NCBI GenBank assembly: GCA_903871805.1
Contig: CAIQIE010000204.1
Span: forward strand, 1 to 45,363
DNA length: 45,363 nt
From: an uncultured Planctomycetaceae bacterium
Lineage (GTDB): Bacteria > Planctomycetota > Planctomycetia > Planctomycetales > Planctomycetaceae
Direction: 5' to 3'
In this document: one piece after another, positions 8,187 to 16,535 of the stretch
Layout: every line of letters begins with the position of its first letter
Numbering within the stretch: position 1 is the first letter of the stretch
Program-made: the position numbers and the translations under genes
The notes under the pieces: generated by a model
Databases searched by the model: none
The model's input: the letters and a program-made list of their open reading frames with translations, nothing else
Told to the model about the DNA's origin: nothing

Positions 8187-11100
8187 ATGCAGCCTGCCTT
8201 CCTGCCTTCCCCGTGTGCCCTTGCCGCACTGTGTCTGAGCGTTGCCATACAACTTTTCTGTACCGACGGTGCGTCTGCCCAGGCTCGACTGGAGTTGAAG
8301 AAAGGTGATTGTATCGCGGTCATTGGCAATACGCTTGCGGACCGGATGCAGCACAGTGGTTATCTGGAGACGTTTCTGCATTATCGTTTTCCGGAGCACA
8401 ACCTCGTGTTCCGGGACATGGGTTTCAGTGGTGATACGCCGACGGAGCGTCCTCGCTCTGACAATTTTGGCACGCCGGATGAATGGCTGACGAAGGTTGG
8501 GGCCGACATCATTTTTGTCTGCTTTGGGTACAACGAGTCGTACGGTGGCGAGGCCGGGCTTGCCGCATTTCGCCAGAATCTGACCGGTTTTATTCAGCAC
8601 TCCCTGTCGCAAAAATACAATGGGCAGACCGCTCCGGTGCTTGTGCTGTGTTCACCAACGTTTTACGAAAACCTGCAGCTGCCGTATCTTCCGAATGGCG
8701 TGGAGCAGAACCGCAACCTGGCGTTGTACACGGCAGAAATGTCAAAGATTGCCGCGGAGCAGCACCTGTTGTTTGTGGACTTGTTAACGCCTACGCGTGG
8801 GGCATCGTCCGGTAAGACATATGACACCAGCGGCATCCGGAATCTGACGGGGCAGAGGCGGGATCGATTTGGATTGACCTATTCTGAGAAGCTGGTCGAT
8901 GGAACGGTCATTGTGCCGGAGCTGACGATTAATGGCGTCCATCTGAATGATTATGGCAATCGAGTCGTGGCCGGGGCGATTGACGCGGCGATTCTTGCTC
9001 CTGGGGCAGCGGTGGCGGACGAACAGCGAATGCAATCCATTCGCAAAGCTGTGCTGCAAAAAAATCATATTTGGCACAACGTGTATCGGGCGACGGACGG
9101 GTACAGTGTGTTCGGTGGTCGTTCGGGCCTGCAGTTTGTTGGCGGTCAGACGAACTTTGACGTTATGCAGCGGGAACTGGAAATCCTGCAGGTCATGGCC
9201 GCTAACCGCGACGCCGTGATCTGGGCTGCGGCTCAGGGAAAGCAGATCGAGCCGAATGATGGAAATCTTCCCGAGCCATTGCGTGTTGTTACCAATAAAC
9301 CCGGAGAGTTGGAGGGTGGGTTGCACCGTTTTCGTGGCGGGAAAGAGGCCATTGAAAAGATGACTGTTCATTCCGGCATGCAGGTGAATCTGTTTGCGTC
9401 TGAGGAAATGTTTTCTGACCTGGTGAACCCTGTGCAGAGTGCCGTGGATCCGGACGGCAGACTGTGGGTGGCCGCATGGCCGACCTATCCACACTGGAAT
9501 CCTCTGGAGGCGATGAATGACAAGCTTTTGATCTTCCCGGACGACAACCACGATGGTGTTGCGGACCAGTGCATTACGTTTGCGGACGGGCTGCACAATC
9601 CGACGGGCTTTGAATTCTGGAACGGGGGCGTTCTGGTCGCCATGGCCCCCGACATTTTCTTTCTGAAGGACACGGACGGTGACGATCGCGCTGATATTCG
9701 AGAGCGAGTTTTTCACGGACTGGATTCCGCTGATACTCATCACACAGCGAATGCCTTCGTGATGAGTCCGGGGGGGAAGTTTTATTTTTCCAGAGGCATT
9801 TTTCATGCGGAAAACTTTGAAACTCCCTGGGGCCCAACGAAGAGATTTGGCACCGGCGGAACCGGGGTGTACGAATGGGATCCGGTGACCTTCGATATCA
9901 ATTTTCATTTTCCGATTGGTCCCAACCCTCATGGCGACGTCTTTGATCAGTGGGGGAATCAGTTTGCCACTGACGGAACGGGCGGCACTGGAAACTACAT
10001 CGGGATGCCCGGGCATGGCGCTCCGGGGCAGCTGTACGAAAAGCGAGTGCGGCCTGTTCCGGCGATTGCAATTCTGGACAGTCAGCATTTTCCAGCCGCC
10101 AATCGCGGCAACCTGCTTATCGCAAATGTGATTGGATTTCAGGGGGTGACTCAGTACCAGCTGGAAAAGCAGGGTGCAGGCTTTTTTGCCAGAGAAGTCG
10201 AACCGATTCTTTATTCGTCCGACCAGAATTTTCGCCCCAGCGACATGGAGATTGGTGGCGATGGTGCTTTGTACGTTCTTGACTGGCAGAACCCGATTAT
10301 TGGCCACATGCAGCACAACTTGCGGGACCCCAGTCGGGATCATCTGCATGGGCGGATCTATCGCGTGACGGCCGAGGGGCAAAAGCTGCAGAAGGTGGTG
10401 CCGCTGAAGACGGCGACGACTGCTGACGTCGTCGCCACACTTGGATCAGCAACATTGTCGGAACGCTATCGCGCCCGGCTTGAGTTAACGGGGCGCAATC
10501 CGGCGGAAGTTCTTGCGGCAGTGACTGCCTGGAAGGCTGACTGGGACGTGAAAAATCCGGAACACTCAAGGTCGCTTGTGGAAGCGCTCTGGGCCACTCA
10601 GCAGGTTAGGCAACCGGACTATGCCCTGCTGAAGTCTTTGCTGGATTCTCCCGTTGCGGATGCAAGAGCCGCCGCCGTTCGAGTGATTCGTGACCTTGCC
10701 AGAGATGTGGCCTTTCGGGCGCAGGACAAAGAGACGAAGACGGCATTTCGGCAGCGAGGTTCAGAAACCGTGCCGGTTGTTTTTGATGAAAGCAAAAGGG
10801 CGACTGCTGCGGTAAAAGCGTCCTCGGCACCTCCGATCGCGTCGTGGGAAGAGCAACTGCTGCTGCGTGCAGCGGATCCCTCGCCTCAGGTTCGTGCGGA
10901 AGCTGTCGTCGCAGCCACCTTCACGAATGGACCGCTCGCTGCAGAAATCCTGTTTGCCGCCATGCAGACGGAACAGGATGCTCAGCTGACCTACGTCATT
11001 AATGAAGCGCGTAGCGTGATCAATCTGGATCAGGTAATTCGCGAGAGCCTTGCAGCGGGAAAGAAACTTTCACGCAACGCCGAGGCCTATGCATTGTCGA

Positions 11101-13355
11101 ATGCCAGTGTTGATGATCTGCTGAAGATGGAAAAGACGGAAGGCGTTTATCGAGCAATTCTGACACGGGAAAGTGTGCCTGTGGAGACGCTGCAAAGCAG
11201 TCTTTCCGGGCTGGCCTCGCTTCGTGGGGTAGCCGAAATCGAAGAATTGTTTGCGATGATTGAGGAATTGAATGGCAAGGCCAGTGTGAATGTGCTGAAC
11301 AGTCTGAGTCGACTGTTGTCCAGCCAGTCACCAGAGCAGCTTCTGAAGGTACGGGATCGAATTGCGATACTGGCAACAACCGCTCGATCCGGAGAAACTC
11401 GGCGAGTGGCGATTGCGGCCTGGATCAGCGCAGACGGCAACAGCGATGCTGTCTTCGGCGCTGTGGATGCCGGCAAACTGAAGCAGGAGGACATCCTGCG
11501 TGCGGTGCCATTGGTGTCTTCTGCAAAAGCAAAGGACGCGATGTTTGAAAGGATTGCCCGTCTCTTGCCGGAACTGGTGGGGTCAAAGGGGGCGTCTCCA
11601 TTAACCAGGCCGGGACTGCGAGTGGATTTTTACGCTCCGAATCCTTCGAATGTCGCGCGAGAGACGCTGCTGGCGATGACACCTGCTTCCACGGGGACTG
11701 CTGCCACAATTGTGATGGATCAGCCCGTACTGAAGACTCGCGACGCCTTTGCACTGATGTTTACGGGGCATATCCTGATCGAAAAGGCCGGAACCTATAC
11801 GTTTTTCATCAGCTCAGACGACGGTTCGCGATTCTATATCGATGGTGAACTGCTGATTAACAACGATGGCCTGCATGGGATGGTAGAAAAACTCGGAACC
11901 GTCAATCTGACTTCTGGTTTGCACCCGATTAACGCGACGTACTTCGATAACGGCGGCGGTGACGGGCTGCGGATGTCATGGAGTGGGCCGGAAATTGACA
12001 AGCAGGAGATTCCTGCGGACGTGCTGGTCTCTGCAGCAGATCAGACTGTCCAGGACCTTGGAATTCTTGCGATGATGCAGATCACGGGGCATGAAGCTGA
12101 AAAGACGGCGGTTCTTGCCGGGCTTTTAACAGACCGAGCCTCAGTCAGTACAACGCTGCAGGCTCTGACAGAGGTGGCTGCAGAAAACTGGCCGAAGGAC
12201 CAGCTGAACCGTCTGGCAGCCGGGATCCTGGTCTTTTTACAGGGTCTGCCACCGAAAGAACGCAATTCGGCCCAGGCGGAACTGGCATTAATAATCTCAA
12301 CAGGGTTGCGAGAACGACTTGCCGGCGTCGATCGCGGGCGATTTGAACAACAGCTGAGCGAGGTCGTGGTTCCGTTGATTTCGATTGGCACTGTGCGGGA
12401 ACGGATGATTTATGATCGCGAGACCATCGCTGTTCAGGCGGGGCGGCCAGTGGAGTTTCGGCTCACAAATACTGACAACATGCCGCACAATTTTGCTGTG
12501 GTCCTGCCAGGAACGATGGCGGAAGTTGGAGAGTTAGCGGAAGCAACGGGCCGTGACGCGGATGCTGCGGAGCGACAGTTTATTCCAAAGAGCGATAAGA
12601 TCCTTGTGGCCAGTCGGCTGATACAGCCGGAGCAGGTAGATTCGATCTTCTTTGAAGTGCCGAAAGAGCCTGGCATTTATCCGTATGTCTGCACCTATCC
12701 CGGTCACTGGCGGCGGATGTACGGGGCCTTGTATGTCGTCGCCGATTTGAAAGCCTATGAGGCGGATTCGGCCGCCTATCTGGCTGCTGCCCGACTGGAA
12801 CTGAAGGATGAGCTGCTGAAGTATCTTGGCCGCAATACGGACTGGCAACTGGATGATCTGCAGGGGGACGTAATGCATCTGGCTCACCGATCAAATAGTT
12901 TTCCGGTGGGCCAGCAATTGTTTCGGGCAGCAGCCTGCATTGGATGTCACAAGCTGAATGGCCTGGGAAACAATGTGGGACCTGATCTGACAAAACTGCC
13001 AGCGGAATATTCAAAGGTGGACGTACTTGAACACATTTTGAATCCCTCGAAGAAGATTGACAGGAAATATCAGTCAAATGTAATCACCCTGGTATCTGGC
13101 AAAGTCATCACGGGGTTGGTGGTGGAAGAGACAGGTGATGGGTTGAAGGTCGTTGACAATCCAGCAGCGCCCGAACGAATCACCGTGATTACACAGTCAG
13201 ACATTGAAGAGCGGTCATTGAGTGACATCAGCATCATGCCGAAGGGTGTTCTGAATAAGCTGACGCGGGAAGAGATTCTGGACCTGCTGGCCTACGTGCT
13301 TGCGGGGGGGGATGCAAAGAACGCGTTGTTTACAGAGCATGCTCACAAACACTGA
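8187..13355 (+). CDS. Giant secreted multidomain protein: SGNH-like, beta-propeller dehydrogenase-like, PA14, azurin-like cupredoxin, cytochrome c
   Basis: A 1722-residue exported protein. Signal peptide at 1-32 (cleavage near ASAQA). Residues about 35-280 are SGNH-hydrolase-like, but block I reads G47-N-T instead of GDS. About 374-731 is a planctomycete membrane-bound dehydrogenase-type propeller (VNPVQSAVDPDGRLWVA, TDGDDRADIRERVFHGLD, GALYVLDWQNPIIGH). About 735-1130 is helical and HEAT-like. About 1131-1281 is PA14 (YTFFISSDDGSRFYIDGEL). About 1400-1519 is an azurin-like domain with H1434, C1502, H1507 and M1511, the spacing of azurin Cys112/His117/Met121. The C-terminal PVC-type haem domain has C1584-I-G-C-H1588. 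It probably oxidises a substrate outside the cytoplasm and passes electrons via copper to haem. ATG 8187 is chosen because the signal peptide starts there; the open frame extends upstream to 8034. A hairpin follows the stop. Confidence 0.88.
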   Translation: MQPAFLPSPCALAALCLSVAIQLFCTDGASAQARLELKKGDCIAVIGNTLADRMQHSGYLETFLHYRFPEHNLVFRDMGFSGDTPTERPRSDNFGTPDEWLTKVGADIIFVCFGYNESYGGEAGLAAFRQNLTGFIQHSLSQKYNGQTAPVLVLCSPTFYENLQLPYLPNGVEQNRNLALYTAEMSKIAAEQHLLFVDLLTPTRGASSGKTYDTSGIRNLTGQRRDRFGLTYSEKLVDGTVIVPELTINGVHLNDYGNRVVAGAIDAAILAPGAAVADEQRMQSIRKAVLQKNHIWHNVYRATDGYSVFGGRSGLQFVGGQTNFDVMQRELEILQVMAANRDAVIWAAAQGKQIEPNDGNLPEPLRVVTNKPGELEGGLHRFRGGKEAIEKMTVHSGMQVNLFASEEMFSDLVNPVQSAVDPDGRLWVAAWPTYPHWNPLEAMNDKLLIFPDDNHDGVADQCITFADGLHNPTGFEFWNGGVLVAMAPDIFFLKDTDGDDRADIRERVFHGLDSADTHHTANAFVMSPGGKFYFSRGIFHAENFETPWGPTKRFGTGGTGVYEWDPVTFDINFHFPIGPNPHGDVFDQWGNQFATDGTGGTGNYIGMPGHGAPGQLYEKRVRPVPAIAILDSQHFPAANRGNLLIANVIGFQGVTQYQLEKQGAGFFAREVEPILYSSDQNFRPSDMEIGGDGALYVLDWQNPIIGHMQHNLRDPSRDHLHGRIYRVTAEGQKLQKVVPLKTATTADVVATLGSATLSERYRARLELTGRNPAEVLAAVTAWKADWDVKNPEHSRSLVEALWATQQVRQPDYALLKSLLDSPVADARAAAVRVIRDLARDVAFRAQDKETKTAFRQRGSETVPVVFDESKRATAAVKASSAPPIASWEEQLLLRAADPSPQVRAEAVVAATFTNGPLAAEILFAAMQTEQDAQLTYVINEARSVINLDQVIRESLAAGKKLSRNAEAYALSNASVDDLLKMEKTEGVYRAILTRESVPVETLQSSLSGLASLRGVAEIEELFAMIEELNGKASVNVLNSLSRLLSSQSPEQLLKVRDRIAILATTARSGETRRVAIAAWISADGNSDAVFGAVDAGKLKQEDILRAVPLVSSAKAKDAMFERIARLLPELVGSKGASPLTRPGLRVDFYAPNPSNVARETLLAMTPASTGTAATIVMDQPVLKTRDAFALMFTGHILIEKAGTYTFFISSDDGSRFYIDGELLINNDGLHGMVEKLGTVNLTSGLHPINATYFDNGGGDGLRMSWSGPEIDKQEIPADVLVSAADQTVQDLGILAMMQITGHEAEKTAVLAGLLTDRASVSTTLQALTEVAAENWPKDQLNRLAAGILVFLQGLPPKERNSAQAELALIISTGLRERLAGVDRGRFEQQLSEVVVPLISIGTVRERMIYDRETIAVQAGRPVEFRLTNTDNMPHNFAVVLPGTMAEVGELAEATGRDADAAERQFIPKSDKILVASRLIQPEQVDSIFFEVPKEPGIYPYVCTYPGHWRRMYGALYVVADLKAYEADSAAYLAAARLELKDELLKYLGRNTDWQLDDLQGDVMHLAHRSNSFPVGQQLFRAAACIGCHKLNGLGNNVGPDLTKLPAEYSKVDVLEHILNPSKKIDRKYQSNVITLVSGKVITGLVVEETGDGLKVVDNPAAPERITVITQSDIEERSLSDISIMPKGVLNKLTREEILDLLAYVLAGGDAKNALFTEHAHKH

Positions 13356-13432
13356 CTTTGACGGCGATGGATGCTTTGCCGCCCGCGTGCCGTGAAGTGC
13401 CGCCATTCCGGCCTTCAGATGTTGTGAGTGGA

Positions 13433-13460
13433 TCCCCGCCGGAAAAGTAACCGGCGGGGA
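13433..13460 (+). terminator. Hairpin after the giant multidomain gene
   Basis: A 10-bp perfect GC-rich stem (TCCCCGCCGG at 13433-13442 with its complement at 13451-13460) and an 8-nt loop AAAAGTAA, 77 bp after the stop at 13355. There is no T run after it, so it is a terminator-like or mRNA 3'-end structure rather than a classic intrinsic terminator. Confidence 0.55.
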
Positions 13461-13880
13461 GCAAGGCTGTGGTGTTTGGGGCTGTCGATGGCGTGCTGTG
13501 GTGACAGCACTGGGAAAATTTTAACAAATGTGCGCGGTTCCGCTGAGAATATGCGCTGTGTGGCAACTTTCTGTTGTCCTGGGCCCCAGCTGCGGTACGA
13601 TCTACGAAATGAAGCTGTTAAAGGCCATGGTCGCCCGAAGGAATCAGTGGATATTCAGAAAACACCTGCAGTTTTTCTGCAGAGTTGTTTTTGTTTGTCC
13701 AAAATGACTTGCCATTTGCTGAGAATTTCGTTGGGACTGTGTCGTGACGGGCACTGTCTAGTCATTTGCAGCGTCTCGTAATCTGCAGCGTCTCGTAATT
13801 TGCAGCGTCTCGTAAACAGTGTAGAAAACTCCTGCCTGTGCGTTCCCGCCTGTTTTCCTCAGTGACTGAATGAAGCCGCC
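13461..13880. other. Intergenic region before the DUF1549/DUF1553 gene
   Basis: About 420 bp with no supported gene; an open frame at 13428-13781 has no family features. It contains the 17-bp tandem repeats listed separately and must carry the promoter of the next gene if that gene is not read through from upstream. Confidence 0.5.
13765..13815 (+). repeat. Three tandem 17-bp repeats
   Basis: Three head-to-tail copies of a 17-bp unit with core GCAGCGTCTCGTAA: 13765-13781, 13782-13798 and 13799-13815. Copies 1 and 3 are identical; copy 2 differs at its second base. They end 65 bp before the start codon at 13881, which fits a regulator binding array or simple slippage repeat. Confidence 0.9.
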
Positions 13881-16517
13881 ATGAAGTGTGATCTGAGGCC
13901 TTCTGTGTTTTCTAAAGTTTTGCCAACATCGCTGGTATTTTTGCCGCTGCTGATTCTGGCCTGCATGGGCGATTATTCATGGGCTGACGATGCGTTTGAG
14001 ACATCGATCCGACCATTGCTGCTTGATCGCTGTGTGGAGTGCCACGGGCCGTTGAAGCAGGAGAATGGTGTACGGCTGGATCGTCGCATGGACGTAATGG
14101 GTGGCAAGGCGGGAGAGCGGCCATTGATTGTGCCGGGCGATCCCGACGCCAGTCGCCTGTGGCAGGTCCTGCAGCATGCAGAGAACGACATTGCGATGCC
14201 AGAGGCGGGCAAGCTGGAAAGTGCTCAGTTGCAGGCGGTAAGAGGCTGGATCGAGGCTGGGGCTCCGTGGCCGGAGAATTCGAATCTAGAGGCAGACGCG
14301 CGGCGGCGTGCCGAGAAGTGGCGGGATCACTGGGCATTTCAGCCTGTTCATCGCCCCGATCTTTCGTCCCGTCAGGAGGGAACAAACCCTGTAGACTTCC
14401 TGATTGACGCTAAACTGGAAGAGCAGGGATTGAAGAAGTCTCCACCGGCGTCTCCGGCTGTTCTGGTTCGGCGATTGTCTTATGCTTTGACGGGATTACC
14501 TCCTGAAAGCAGCGAATTACACGGGGCCCTGACAGCGGCTGAACAAAGTCAGTTCCCGCAGTGGTACGAAGCGTATGCCGATCGGTTGCTGGCATCGCCG
14601 CATTTTGGCGAGCGCTGGGGACGATACTGGCTGGACGTATCCCGCTATGCGGACACGAAAGGCTATGTTTTTCAGGAGAACCGTGAGTATCCGGATGCGT
14701 GGAGGTATCGGGAGTGGGTGATTCGGTCGCTGAACGCGGACATGCCATGGGACGAGTTTCTGAAGCGACAGTTGAGTGCAGATCGGATGCCCGGTTCAGA
14801 AGATCCTCAGCAGTTGGCTGCAATGGGCTTTCTGACACTTGGACGTCGATTTCTGAACAATTCACATGACATTATCGACGACCGGATAGACGTTGTCACC
14901 CGGGGGATGCTGGGTTTGACGGTAGCCTGTGCCCGGTGCCATGACCACAAGTTTGATCCAATTCCTACGGCCGATTATTACTCCTTGTACGGGATTTTCG
15001 CGTCGTCTGACGAGCCAAAGAATGAACCCTCGACGCTGCGACTGGTTGATAAAGCTCAGCCGGAAGAACCGGTGATATTTCGGCGAGGCAATCCGGGAAA
15101 TCATGGCGACCGAGTTGCTCGCCGTTTTCTGACGGCGATTTCCGGACCTGATGCAGCACCCTATTCTGATGGCAGCGGAAGGCTGGAATTGGCGAATTCG
15201 ATTGCGAATCGAAATAACCCTTTGACCAGTCGGGTTGCCGTCAACCGCGTCTGGATGCAGCTTTTCGGGCGTGGCTTTGTCGAGACACCGAGCGACTTTG
15301 GTGTGCGCACAGAAGTGCCTTTGCATCATGCCCTGCTGGACTGGCTAGCGAATGACTTTATGGACCATGGCTGGTCGCTGAAACATGTGATACGGCAGAT
15401 TGTGACATCATCGACCTGGCAGCAGAGTTCTGACCAGCGTCCTGACGCGTATGAACGGGACCCCGAGAACCGGCTGTTTGCGCGAATGAATCGCATGCGA
15501 CTGGATTTTGAGGCCCAGCGGGATTCGGTTCTTTGCGTTGCGGGGCGACTGGATCGCACTATCGGTGGGCCCTCGGCGGACCTTGCAGCTGATCCCAATG
15601 TGATGCGCAGGGCTGTTTATGCCAGAATCGACCGACAGAATCTTCCAGGACTGTTCAGGACCTTTGATCTTGCCAGTCCCGATGCTCATGCCTCACGTCG
15701 TTTTCAGACAACGATTCCACAGCAGGCGTTGTTTTATCTGAACAACCCTTTTTTGATGAATCGAGCGACTGAGGTCGCTGCGCTTGTTTCTGGTGAAGTG
15801 CCGTCCGGTGATGAGCTGGCGCGAATTCGTCGGATGTTTCAGGTGGTGTTGTACCGTGAGCCCTCTGTTGTGGAACAGCAGGCCGCGCTGGAATATGTCC
15901 GCAATATTCAGCAGCTTCAGGCCGTTGAGCCCGGGGGATGGAGTTATGGATATGGCGATTTTCGGGAGTCAGAAAACACCGTGGCTGGGTTTCAGCCGCT
16001 GACGATTGTACGCGAGGGCAGGCTTCAGGCGGGCGAAGCATTGCCTGATCCCGTTCTGGGCTGGGTGTTCCTGAACAGAACTGGTGGTCACGCGGGCAAT
16101 GACCTGCATCAGTGCGCGATTCGCAGGTGGACGGCTGATAGCGCCTGTCGGATTTTGCTGCATGGTGTTTTGACTCACGAGACGGATCAGGGGGATGGGG
16201 TGCGGATGCGTGTCATTGCGCCCGGGGGGCAACTGATTGCAGACGTTGTGGCCCACAATTCCACTCAGGTGTTCGCCCAGTCGGCAATCGAACTGGCGGC
16301 TGGCCAGTCCATTGATTTTGTTGTGGACTGCCGGACACATTCTTCCCACGACAGTTTCAAATCAAAGATTGTGGTCACGCAGACCAGTGCGGAGAAGTCC
16401 GTTCGAGTCTGGAATTCGGACCAGGATTTTCGTGAACGGGTGGAAGGACGCCAGGACGCATGGAGTCAGCTGGCACAAGCGTTACTGATGACGAATGAAT
16501 TTGCATTTGTTGACTAA
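13881..16517 (+). CDS. PSCyt1-DUF1549-DUF1553 secreted c-type cytochrome protein
   Basis: An 878-residue exported protein of the common planctomycete PSCyt1/DUF1549/DUF1553 type. The signal segment is about residues 14-35 (LPTSLVFLPLLILACMG). The PSCyt1 haem motif is C51-V-E-C-H55, followed by IVPGDPDASRLW. DUF1549 spans about 170-385 with RRLSYALTGLPP, FGERWGRYWLDVSRYADT and a second C350-A-R-C-H354. DUF1553 begins near 430 (NPLTSRVAVNRVWMQLFGRGFVETP, cut here: the 20-residue core is visible at 15214-15290). Near residue 703 DUF1553 is interrupted by about 150 residues that look like a beta-sandwich, and its closing motif AWSQLAQALLMTNEFAFVD returns at the C-terminus. The family is thought to act with DUF1501 partners in polysaccharide use; the reaction is not established. 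The downstream DUF1501 gene starts 18 bp after the stop. Confidence 0.92.
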   Translation: MKCDLRPSVFSKVLPTSLVFLPLLILACMGDYSWADDAFETSIRPLLLDRCVECHGPLKQENGVRLDRRMDVMGGKAGERPLIVPGDPDASRLWQVLQHAENDIAMPEAGKLESAQLQAVRGWIEAGAPWPENSNLEADARRRAEKWRDHWAFQPVHRPDLSSRQEGTNPVDFLIDAKLEEQGLKKSPPASPAVLVRRLSYALTGLPPESSELHGALTAAEQSQFPQWYEAYADRLLASPHFGERWGRYWLDVSRYADTKGYVFQENREYPDAWRYREWVIRSLNADMPWDEFLKRQLSADRMPGSEDPQQLAAMGFLTLGRRFLNNSHDIIDDRIDVVTRGMLGLTVACARCHDHKFDPIPTADYYSLYGIFASSDEPKNEPSTLRLVDKAQPEEPVIFRRGNPGNHGDRVARRFLTAISGPDAAPYSDGSGRLELANSIANRNNPLTSRVAVNRVWMQLFGRGFVETPSDFGVRTEVPLHHALLDWLANDFMDHGWSLKHVIRQIVTSSTWQQSSDQRPDAYERDPENRLFARMNRMRLDFEAQRDSVLCVAGRLDRTIGGPSADLAADPNVMRRAVYARIDRQNLPGLFRTFDLASPDAHASRRFQTTIPQQALFYLNNPFLMNRATEVAALVSGEVPSGDELARIRRMFQVVLYREPSVVEQQAALEYVRNIQQLQAVEPGGWSYGYGDFRESENTVAGFQPLTIVREGRLQAGEALPDPVLGWVFLNRTGGHAGNDLHQCAIRRWTADSACRILLHGVLTHETDQGDGVRMRVIAPGGQLIADVVAHNSTQVFAQSAIELAAGQSIDFVVDCRTHSSHDSFKSKIVVTQTSAEKSVRVWNSDQDFRERVEGRQDAWSQLAQALLMTNEFAFVD

Positions 16518-16535
16518 CCAGACGGAATCCCTGTA

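Noticed and set aside
8784..10382. Minus-strand open frame of 532 codons inside the giant gene
   Set aside because: It is opposite well-recognised propeller and SGNH-like sequence; its product is His/Arg-rich with no domain, as expected for a shadow of a GC-rich gene.
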